NCBI GenBank assembly: GCA_009763385.1
Contig: CM019827.1
Location: 110,077,204 to 110,141,203 of the forward strand
Origin: Coix lacryma-jobi var. lacryma-jobi
Lineage: Eukaryota; Streptophyta; Magnoliopsida; Poales; Poaceae
Length of the DNA stretch: 64,000 nt
Direction: 5' to 3'
Shown here in pieces: positions 45,456 to 54,805 of this stretch (the first letter of the stretch is position 1; the number at the start of each line of letters is the position of its first letter). The translations under genes were made by a program, and so were the position numbers. The notes under the pieces are model-generated. The model was not told where the DNA came from and did not search any database. It worked only from the letters and a program-made list of their open reading frames with translations.

Positions 45456-45957
45456 GAAAAAAGAAAAAAAAACCGGCCATGCCCCTCGGCCCACTTCCCT
45501 CTTCTCCCTAAACGGCCCACTTCCCTCTTCTCCCTCTTCTCCCTCTCTCCCTCCTCTGCTTCACGCTCGCAGCCGCGCGGCGGCCGTCGCGCCCGCCGCC
45601 GTGCACCGTGCCGCGCGCCGCTGTGCACCGTGCAACGCCCGCCGCCGAGCCTCCTCGTCCACCGTGCCGCGCGCCCGCGGCCACAGTTCACCGGACGGAC
45701 GGAGCCGGCGGTGGCCGCGAGCCACGGCATTCCCGCCGCCGCGCCGCCGCCGCCACCAAATGCGCGGAGAGAGAGAGGCGGAAGAGGAGGAGAAGGAGGA
45801 GGAGAGGACTCACAACAGCGACGGCAATGGCGAGCGCAGAGGAGAGGGGACGGTGGCGCGACGATGAGGCAGCGGCGGAAAAATTTGGCAGCTTGTCGGC
45901 GTCTCTTTGAAAAGAACCGGCGCCAGGACTTAGAAAATTTTCGGGGTGACGAGTTGA

Positions 45958-45965
45958 CCTATATA
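45958..45965 (-). promoter_or_regulatory. Probable TATA box of the CACTA gene
   Basis: The minus strand reads CCCTATATAGGTC, followed by a GC-rich leader (45940 down to about 45470) that would precede the first intron of the gene starting at 44876. Confidence 0.5.
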
Positions 45966-46062
45966 GGGAGCCCATTTCTACAGGCGGTCGTCAATATCTA
46001 CAGGCGGTTGGTATTGACCACCGCCTGTATTAACTAATTTCCAATTTTTTTAAAATACAATT

Positions 46063-47905
46063 TGCAGATGAAATATGGCACACTTAATGACCTCTAGTGA
46101 GGAACTATTGAATACCAAAGTTGTAGCTAACAACATAGTGCACATCTTTTGTATAGGACATCCCTTCATTTATTACCTTCTTGATGTTCGGAGTTTTGAA
46201 ATTCAAATTTTGAGAGAGTTTTGTGCGGCTTAGGGATTTAAAAATGGCTCTGATGAGAAAGTTTTGAATACCAAAGTTGAAGGGGACACCATGATCTACA
46301 ACTTTTGTTTTGTTCAATACTTCATTTGACACTGTTGTACCACACGTTGTCCACATCTACTCCAATCTTCCGTAAAACTCACTCAAACTCTCTAAGAGAT
46401 GTGACCACTTGTGAAGCATCTATATTGTCACTTTGTTCAAATAATTTCATTCTTTTTCCTGGAGTTTAGTTGGCCAATACATGCCCCCATACCAAAATTG
46501 AGGATTTTTTGAAAATCTAGTGAATTACTGATTTTTTTTAACTTATACGAATTTAATAGCCCGACAACTCGCAGATGAAATATGGCACACTTAATGACCT
46601 CTAGTGAGGAACTGTTGAATACCAAAGTTGTAGGTAACAACATAGTGCACATCTTTTGTATAGGACATCCCTTCATTTATTACATTCTTGATGTTCAGAG
46701 TTTTGAAATTCAAATTTTGAGAGAGTTTTGTGTGACTTAGGGATTTAAAAATGGCTCTGATGAGAAAGTTTTGAACACCAAAGTTGAAGGGGACACCATG
46801 ATCTATAACTTTTGTTTTGGTCAATACTTCATTTGACACTGTTGTACCACACGTTGTCCACATCTACTCCAATCTTCCGTAAAACTCACTCAAACTCTCT
46901 AAGAGATGTGACCACTTGTGAAGCATCTATGTTGTCACTTTGTTCAAATAATTTTATTCTTTTTCTTGGAGTTTAGTTGGCCAATACATGCCACCATACC
47001 AAAATTGAGGATTTTTTGAAAACCTAGTGAATTACTGATTTTTTTAAGTTATACGAATTTAATAGCCCGACAACTCACAGATGAAATATGGCACACTTAA
47101 TTACCTCTAGTGAGGAACTGTTGAATACCAAAGTTGTAGGTAACAACATAGTGCACATCTTTTGTATAGGATATCCCTTCATTTATTACTTTCTTGATGT
47201 TCGGAGTTTTGAAATTCCAATTTTGAGAGAGTTTTGTGCGGCTTAGGGATTTAAAAATGGCTCTGATGAGAAAGTTTTGAATACTAAAGTTGAAGGGGAC
47301 ACCATGATCTACAACTTTTGTTTTGGTCAATACTTCATTTGACACTGTTGTACCACACGTTGTCCACGTCTACTCCAATCTTCCGTAAAACTCACTCAAA
47401 CTCTCTAAGAGATGTGACCACTTGTGAAACATCTATGTTGTCACTTTGTTCAAATAATTTCATTCTTTTTCCTGGAGTTTAGTTGGCCAATACATGCCCC
47501 CATACCAAAATTGAGGATTTTTGGAAAATCTAGTGAATTACTGAAATTTTTTTAAGTTATACGAATTTAATAGTCCGACAACTCGCAGATGAAACATGGC
47601 ACACTTAATTACCTCTAGTGAGGAACTGTTGAATATCAAAGTTGTAGGTAACAACATAGTGCACATCTTTTGTATAGGACATCCCTTCATTTATTACCTT
47701 CTTGATGTTCGGAGTTTTGAAATTCAAATTTTGAGAGAGTTTTGTGCGGCTTAGGGATTTAAAAATGGCTCTGATGAGAAAGTTTTGAATACCAAAGTTG
47801 AAGGGGACACCATGGTCTACAACTTTTGTTTTGGGCAATACTTTATTTGACACTGTTGTACCACACGTTGTCCACATCTACTTCAATCTTCCGTAAAACT
47901 CACTT
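46063..47905. repeat. Tandem array of a ~505 bp unit in the CACTA element
   Basis: Units begin at about 46063, 46568, 47071 and 47577, each with GCAGATGAAATATGGCACACTTA near the start (one base varies) and AAAGTTGAAGGGGACACCAT later. Three are complete and the fourth is truncated near 47905. Copies are highly similar, so the array is recent. The frames read from it repeat with the unit and look non-coding. Confidence 0.88.
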
Positions 47906-48105
47906 AAACTCATGATTTGAATACATAAAAGTGGCTCTAATGTGGCATAAAGATTACATAAATGGATTACAAGGCAAATAACAAAAATAATCTAGGCAGC
48001 CACTATTCTTCCTTCTCCATCATGTCGCACCCAGGGCAATGATTTCTGTGGGATGCTTCGCTCAACATTCCTTATCCTTACTGGATGGTCGTCTACAAAT
48101 TGAGG

Positions 48106-49203
48106 CAAGAGGGACACAAACTAACCTTTCTTGTTAATCTCCTTCCAAGAAATGAAGATCAAAACCTCTTCCCTTGTATTTTGTAAAATCTGGACCTCCA
48201 AAATCGCCTCCAATGGAAGGTGGCGGCGAGAAACAGTGCTGCTCGGGGAGGAAGAGGGGGTATTTATACCAGAGATAGCATGGGCGGTTAGCTAGGAATT
48301 ATTATTAGCTAGTGTTTAGAGTTTACTGAGGTTTAAAGTAAAAAAAACTAAGTACCATAAGTTAAAATACCTAAGTATCATTATTAAATAAAAAACATAA
48401 TATTCATAAAACATAAAAACATAGTGAAAAAACAATTGAGAAATAAACAACATAATAAAAAACCTAAATATTATATAAAAAACTACATTTTCCTCTCTAC
48501 ATAAATACTCAAGAACACACCATTATACATGCAAACAAGAAAAGATATCATGCATAAACAAAATTAAAAAGTAAACATGAAGCAGTATAGATGAGAGACA
48601 TTATTTAACCATCTTAAGCAAGCTCATTCATTAACCTAGGTATTCTTCTCTCACACTCATGGGTGAAACCCTAGATCTAAAAAGTGAATCATCAAATTGA
48701 GCAAGAATGAGCAAATTGAGGCTAGAGAGACACAAACTAACGTAAAAAACAATTGAGAAATAAACAACATAATAAAAAACATAAATATTATATAAAAACC
48801 TACATTTCCCTCTCTACATAAATACTCAAGAACACACCAGTATACATGAAAACAAGGAAAGATATCATGCATAAACAAAATTTAAAAGTAAACACGAAGC
48901 AGTATAGATGAGAGATATTATTTAACCATCTTAAGCAAGCTCACTCATTAACCTAGGTATTTTTCTCTCTCACTCATGGGTGAAACCCTAGATCTAAAAA
49001 GTGAATCATCAAATTGAGCAAGAATGAGCAAATTGAGGCAAGAGGGACACAAACTAACCTTTCTTGTTAATCTCCTTCCAATAAATGAAGATCAAAACCT
49101 CTCCCCTTGTATTTTGTAAAATCTGGACCTCCAAAATTGCCTCCAATGGAAGGTGGCGGCGAGAAACAGTGCTGCTCGGGGAGGAAGAGGAGGTATTTAT
49201 ACC
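48106..49203. repeat. Duplicated promoter/first-exon block of the CACTA element
   Basis: 48106-48270 recurs at 49042-49203. A second pair, about 48470-48720 and 48780-49035, lies between. Each main copy ends in a leftward TATA box (TATAAATA on the minus strand, 48261-48268 and 49194-49201), followed by a leader ending in the splice donor AAG/GTTAGT. Confidence 0.75.
49194..49201 (-). promoter_or_regulatory. Probable terminal promoter TATA box of the CACTA element
   Basis: GGTATAAATACC on the minus strand, about 235 bp from the right end, pointing into the element. This is the usual place for the promoter of a CACTA transcript. Confidence 0.6.
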
Positions 49204-49207
49204 AGAG

Positions 49208-49400
49208 ACAATACAGGCGGCTGTCTTAACCCAACCGCCAGTGAAAATGGTGGTATTTACACTGGCGGTTGGCTTAGTCAACCGCCTGTATAAATGGTCT
49301 ATTTACACTGGCGGTTGGGTTCCACTGACGGCTGTTAACTGTTTGCGGACCCTTTTTATATCACAGGCGCGTGATAACTAGAACCGCCTGTGCTATGATT
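49208..49400. repeat. CACTA right subterminal repeats
   Basis: Repeats of ACAGGCGGCTG, AACCGCCAGTG, TTTACACTGGCGGTTGG and AACCGCCTGT in both orientations, matching those at the left end. Confidence 0.8.
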
Positions 49401-49435
49401 AGGGGGCGCCAGCTATGAGCAGTATTCTACTAGTG

Positions 49436-50125
49436 CAAGGAGGAGCTTGGTGTCGTCGCTGCAGGTAAAGGTTGCCGGTGATGGTCCAAACTCAGCTAGA
49501 TGCATGTTTTTCTTCAGGTTCTCTCAGTCGTCTTCACTTCAGGTGCTATGTTTGTTGCGCCGCCGAACGCGCTATCTCGGACGATGGTAAGGACGGTTGA
49601 GATCAAGGCAAAAGCCTGGACGGTGATCATGCCGTATTCTGTTAGTTTCGTTTGGTTAAAACCCTTCCTATGTGTTGGCTAGTGACGACGATACCATTGG
49701 TGTCGTGACCTTCCTGAAGGCATTGTCGTGCAGTAGCGTCTCTTGATCGGTGATGGCAACTGTTTGTGAGCTATGGGAAGTTGGAGCTTGCTGCGTCGAG
49801 GTGTTGATGAGCTCAGCAACATTGACTTGAAGCCATGTTTGGTTGTGACACGCAGTGGTTTTCAATTAAGGACAACGTTGTTGGAGACTTGGTCTTTTTC
49901 TAACCGCTTTTGAACTTGGTGGAAGCTTAGTACTTTGACGAGGCTTTGTCGGCATGGATGCATGTAGTTTATAGGTAGTGGTTGTATTTTTTTTTGTCTG
50001 TTTTTCTCATAAACTGTGAATATACAGTATGCCGGAACAATGTTCTTTATAAAATCTTATTAAAAATTGGTACTGATGATTGGAATACATGCAAACTGCA
50101 TTTCGTGCAAGAATCTACTATGGGG
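49436..50125. other. Flank of the CACTA insertion
   Basis: With the CACTA element removed, 39895-39992 joins 49439 onward. No protein family is recognised in either part. 49860-50125 is AT-rich. Confidence 0.35.
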
Positions 50126-50417
50126 CTTGTTTGGTTTCAGTTTATTACTGTCACATCAGATATTATTTAGAGTATTAAACATAGACTAATATTTACAAAA
50201 CTAGTTGCAAATGTGGAGACTAATTTACGAGACGATTGTATCAAGCCTAGTCTATGATTTGTCAATATGCGGTGCTCCAGTAAACATATGGTAATGATGG
50301 ATTGATTAGTCTTAATACATCTATCAGTACAATTAGTTTTGTAATTAATCTATATTAATACTCAAAATTAGTGTCTATATGTCCAATGTGACAGACTACT
50401 TGTAACCAAATACCCAC
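50126..50417. mobile_element. MITE-like element
   Basis: Ends TGGGGCTTGTTTGGTTTC and GTAACCAAATACCCA form an imperfect inverted repeat. The interior (TTAAACATAGACTAATA, GACTAATTTACGAGACGA, AAGCCTAGTCTATGATTTGT) resembles a common grass MITE type. No clear target duplication. Confidence 0.5.
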
Positions 50418-50473
50418 TCGCGCAACCATATACCTAGAGAAAGCTGCCAAAAAAGATATATATACTCAGTATA

Positions 50474-50795
50474 GTATTGTTATGAACGACGTATAGTAAT
50501 ATGAAGTAAACGAAATCAATCACAGAGAAGACACACGATTTACGTGGAAAACCCCTTCAATGCGAAGGGGAAAAACCACGGGCACCAGCCGACAACAATC
50601 TCACTATCTCAAGAGTTTTGGAGTTACACGCCTATGGCGGCTTACAAGAGAATTAATCTCCACGAAACCCTAAAAGGGTATATGTACCGTACCGCTTCGC
50701 TCCGGCCCAAGCCTCCGGCGACGGGCCTCCGCTTCGCTCCGTCAGAAGCCCGGCCAATATCGTGAAGTGAATTTGGAACAACTCCAACAAGTATA
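50474..50795 (-). mobile_element. LTR-like fragment flanked by a 20 bp direct repeat
   Basis: 322 bp between exact copies of AGATATATATACTCAGTATA (50454-50473, 50796-50815). On the minus strand it contains GGGGTTTTCCACGTAAATCG followed by TGTGTCTTCTCTGTG. This resembles the downstream part of a copia LTR, but no full LTR or coding region is present. Confidence 0.45.
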
Positions 50796-50830
50796 AGATA
50801 TATATACTCAGTATAATATAAGGTCACTAT

Positions 50831-51087
50831 CAGTGGGAGTTTCATCTTCATTAAATAGGTTGTCACAAAAACAATTTTGATGACATGACAATATATTTAA
50901 GAAGAGAGATGAAATAAGTTTCATCTAGATAAAACTCTTGACATGATTATCAACTCTCTATGAGTTATAAAAATATCAATGAAACTAAGAATGAAACTCT
51001 CTAGTAAGAGTAGGTGTTTTATCAAAGTTTTATTTTATTTTGTATGACATGATAGTCTTGAAAACGACGGTATGAAACTCTCCACTA
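50831..51087. mobile_element. MITE-like element
   Basis: Ends CAGTGGGAGTTTCATC and ATGAAACTCTCCACTA form an imperfect inverted repeat around AT-rich sequence with further GAAACTCT copies. The target duplication is not clear. Confidence 0.45.
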
Positions 51088-51164
51088 AAATTTATCTAGT
51101 AAAGCCGAGACTGTACATATCTGTGGTGGGCAAGTAGTGTTTTATTTCAGGCGGGATTCCTTGA

Positions 51165-51635
51165 TCAAGAACAGATGGATAAAATGCACTTCAACAGCAT
51201 AAGGATTCGGCGACCAATCTCAACTAGAACAGATGGATCATTCATTTCCTCAACATCCTTGAGCTGCTCCTGTTGGCTCACTGCCTCACCCGCCTCCGTA
51301 AGATTGTTTTGCACGTGTTTAATATACTCATCCTCCCGGTACCAGCCTTTGCATCCGGTGCCGTCCCACTAAAATTAGAACAATAAATTAAGAGTTTTGA
51401 TCAAAACCATCAAGAAAAATAGGACAAATTAACCACAATCATCAAATGCGACACAATAACTCACATTGCGATCCGGACACTTGTAGAAGATACGATCCTT
51501 GTAAGGGCACTCCTTCCTCACTCGGTACTCCATGACAATATTTCGCTTACACTCGCCGCACGCAATGAGAGGGAGGTGTGGTCTAAGTCGCTTTGAAACC
51601 CGATGAAAGGTCGAGGACCCAGAAGGAGTCGCCAA
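51165..51635 (-). CDS. Small GRF-type zinc-finger protein, two exons
   Basis: Exons 51635-51465 and 51368-51165 are joined by a 96 bp intron with GT/AG ends and phase 0, giving about 124 residues. The zinc-finger pattern is LPLIACGECKRNIVMEYRV (first cysteine pair, about residues 26 and 29), RIFYKCPDRN (third, about 53) and, across the intron, WDGTGCKGWYREDEY (fourth, about 63, with the GWY block). GRF fingers bind single-stranded nucleic acid in larger enzymes; small plant proteins with one finger have no established role. The C-terminal part is acidic and helical. At 51633-51635 the codon is TTG where an ATG would be expected, and I see no other in-frame ATG nearby upstream, so the start may be lost. 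Otherwise the frame is intact. Confidence 0.72.
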
Positions 51636-51639
51636 CTAC

Positions 51640-52025
51640 TCTCTATATTCTTTTTTAAAAAATTGCTATAAATTCCTTATTTTCTAAATTAAAATATTAA
51701 AAAACTACTACAATTCTCTCTATTTATCTAAAGCATTAAATATACTATGCAAACTAATAAAAGATGCATAATATTTAAAATAAACTACTATAAGCTTCCT
51801 CCATCCAAGAATACAAACTATCAAGTGAATTAAAGCTTAAATAGCTACAAATCAAAGAAATGCAATATAAAAAACAATATATATCCCTAACTATTTCTAG
51901 ACCATGAAATGAGATATGGTAGTGATGAAGGTGTGAGGATGAAGTTTATAACCTATAAAACCAAAAATTCGATGTAGAAGTGGTACAAATATTGTCATAG
52001 CCGAAGAAAAACACGTAGAGCAGAG
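51640..52025. other. AT-rich stretch before E4
   Basis: No supported feature. The last five bases CAGAG (52021-52025) are the likely target-site copy of E4. Confidence 0.4.
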
Positions 52026-52882
52026 TGAAAGGACCGTGACGCCTAAGAGGGGGGTGAATTAGGCAATTTAAAACTTCTACTCTAAACTATGGCCTCTAAA
52101 TTCTACCTAGACAAAACCTATGCAAGAAAGTAAACTATCTAATGTGCAACTAAGGTTTTGCTATGTGTGTTTGCTATCTCTACCGCAAAAAGGAGTTATG
52201 CTACCTAGTTTCCAAACCTATCAACTAGCAAGAGAAAGCTAGGAAAGGTAAAGCACATAAACAAGGTAGCAATGTAAATGCAGAAGCTAAAGAGTGTGAT
52301 AGAGATGCAAACTCCCGTCGACGACTCCGGTATTTTTACCGAGGTATCGAGAAGCGCGCAAGCTTCCCCCTAGTCCTCGTTGGAGCCCCTCGCAAGGAAT
52401 CCCTCGCAAGGGCCAAGCTCCCGGTCAGATAACTCCGTGGATAGCTCCGGGCCTTCCCTACACGCAAGTGGGTCTCCGGTTAAGCCACTCGTGGCAAAGC
52501 CTTTCCCGGATGCTCTCCGCCGTCTTCACTATGAAGCTTCCAGCCGAAATGCCGCGGGCCTTGTTCCCTTCGGTACACGGAGGCGGCCACACCACAAACT
52601 CGGTCGGTGTGATCTCGCAAGACTACAAGCCCCACCGATGTACAACCACGGTGCGCACAAGCACCGGTAGATAAGAGGTTTTCAACCTCACTAAACACTA
52701 GGCCTAACACCTAGAGCAAGCGCAAAGCGGTGGTCTAACTAGCTTAAGCACTTCGCAAAGCACCTTCAATAATCACCTAGTATATCACTTGAGCACTTTG
52801 GTGGCTAGAGCAACTAAACATGTGTCTATACTCTTGGTATACTTCCTTGAGCTCCAACATTTTTGTTTTGGCCGGCCATGGG

Positions 52883-52891
52883 GGTATATAT
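52883..52891 (-). promoter_or_regulatory. TATA box of the E4 LTR
   Basis: The minus strand reads CCCTATATATACCCC. Confidence 0.65.
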
Positions 52892-52945
52892 AGGGCCCCA
52901 ACCAAATAGAGCCGTTTGGAGAAAGTCATGGACTTCACAGCGTAG

Positions 52946-53304
52946 CATCGGACGCTGAAGTCGTGACCATCGGACGCGCGTCCGATGCTCCTTTAACGGC
53001 TAGCTGCCAGCCTGGCACTGTGCACAATGGCTATCTCAGCGTCCGATGGTTGATCACCTGACGCGTCCGATGCTCACAGAGCCTCTCTGGAACCTCTCTG
53101 TACAGCCATCGGACGCTGGTACTGTAGCGTCCGATGTACACCGTCAGCGTCCGATGTAACGCTGTGCACGATGCACAGTGTTACCTTCGCGTTCGATGTA
53201 AGCACATCGGTGCGTCCGATGCTGCTGCTGGCGCTGAGTCAAGCTAGGGTTTGTCATCGGTGCGTCCGACGCTTTTGAGCCAGCGTCCGATGCAGCGTCC
53301 GATG
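52946..53304. repeat. Cluster of GCGTCCGATG/CATCGGACGC in the E4 LTR
   Basis: Eleven exact copies and two one-base variants (GCGTTCGATG, GCGTCCGACG) in 359 bp, in both orientations, once as the palindrome CATCGGACGCGCGTCCGATG. It lies upstream of the TATA box in the transcription sense, so in U3. Sirevirus LTRs are known for repeated palindromic motifs. Confidence 0.85.
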
Positions 53305-53580
53305 TGCCTCCTTGCTTCGTTTCTTCATGATTTCTTGCGCCGTCTTGGTTCCATTCTTGTGCCTTGGACTTTGCTTGATCTTGAGAGTCTTCTATTGAGC
53401 TTCAAATGTCTTGCTTGATGTGTTGATCATCGGATCACCACGTCGCCTTAGTCCAAGTCACATTTGCACCTTATTGGACTACAAAACAAACATTAGCGAA
53501 CGCATTAGTCCAATTTGGTTATGTTGTTCATCAAACACCAAAATCAGAAGTTAAATGGTCCGAGGTCCATTTTCCTTACA

Positions 53581-54805
53581 ATCTCCCCCTTTTTGGTGAT
53601 TGATGACAACACAACCAAAACAAGCAAATAATAGATACATAAGTTAAAATGCAGTCTACTTGCTAGGATGCAATGCAAAGGCAAGATCATATGATGTTAT
53701 AAAGAATACCAAATTGAAACATATTTATTCTAGCATATCTTGCCCTTGCCATTGAGTCCTTTTTAAGGCTTTATGGATTAAGACTCCCCCTAAATCCATA
53801 AACCATTTCCTCCCTTTCTTGGACCATTTCCAAAAAATAACCATAAAACTTTGAAAATTTGATTTTGGTTATTTTGTTTGTTTTTAGTTTGGGCTTGGTT
53901 TTGGTCCCTACACATTCTCCCCCTTTGGAATCAAACACCGAAAAGGAAGACATTAAAGCTCAGGAGAGGAAACATAATATAAGCTAAAACTCCCCCTAAG
54001 ACTATGCATACATATGGTGTATGGCAAAGCATATGCATAACCAGCAAATTAATACACAAAGGAGTTTAATCTATATAATCATGGAGAAAGCATAAAAGAG
54101 AATCAAATTGAAATCAACATAATGATATCGGTTAGGAATACCACATGTAGATACCAATTGGATTATCGCCACATATGATGCTTGTCTCCGAGGACTTCAT
54201 TTTCCTTGCAATGAGACTACTATACACATGATAAACTTGAGAGTGGTGTTAGTCTCAAAGCTTCCAAATTGTAGAGTAAACTCCCCCTAAAAGTGTGCAT
54301 ACAAATTTGAAATATTTGTGGGAGACATGCACATTGACTTGTAAGGTCAAACTACCATTTTCCGTATTGATATTACAAGAAATGTGACATCAATTGAAGA
54401 TGGTAATTGGGGTACTTTTATCTATAATTTGGACTTTGGCACATATAAGGTAAATACAAAGTAAAAGAAGCTATGTGCCGTGCTTCTAACCAATTAAGAG
54501 CATATAGGTTTGCTCTAAGGATAAGAGTTAAACCGAGCAATCCTATCATATGATAAGCCTAATGTGTGCATGACAAAGGATATGAAAATACCAATGCAAA
54601 CCTAGGCAATGAAGGAACTAGATGCTAAAGGAAATTGCAAGAATTTAAATCTAGTTACCTCACATGGGAAGGGGAACTTGGGTCCATAGTACCCACTAAT
54701 ATGCTTGGCAATTACATGATCCAATGAGATGCACCCCATGACATGCACCCAAAATATTGCCAAGTCTCCAAATTCCCCCTTGGTCTACTTGACTACTTAC
54801 TTCCC
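53581..54805 (-). other. E4 interior downstream of gag, with repeated polypurine tracts
   Basis: No coding sequence. The 3' LTR is preceded by AAAAAGGGGGAGAT on the minus strand (53581-53596). Further AGGGGGAG-type tracts occur at about 53785, 53921, 53992, 54285 and 54773. Multiple upstream polypurine tracts are a known Sirevirus trait. Confidence 0.65.

Larger units (their letters stand above)
39993..49435 (-). mobile_element. CACTA (En/Spm-type) DNA transposon, 9443 bp
   Basis: The left end is CACTATTACAGAGAC. The right end on the minus strand is CACTAGTAGAATACTG. Both are flanked by the 3 bp target duplication CAA (39990-39992, 49436-49438). Subterminal repeats built on ACAGGCGGTT and AACCGCCTGTG occur at both ends. 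The interior carries one leftward multi-exon gene (40555-44876), two or more leftward promoters and a tandem array. No TNP2-type transposase frame is visible, so it would need help to move. A hAT element is inserted in its gene. Confidence 0.9.
52026..53580 (-). repeat. E4 3' LTR (1555 bp)
   Basis: Bounded by TGAAAGGACC and CCTTACA. It has a leftward TATA box (52883-52891) and upstream of it (52946-53304) a dense cluster of GCGTCCGATG in both orientations. Confidence 0.87.

Noticed and set aside
46105..47877. Four similar frames on the minus strand
   Set aside because: They repeat with the 505 bp unit and have no plausible family. They reflect the array, not a gene family.
49054..49281. 75-residue frame at the CACTA right end
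   Set aside because: Its start lies upstream of the TATA box and in subterminal repeats, so it is not expected to be translated.
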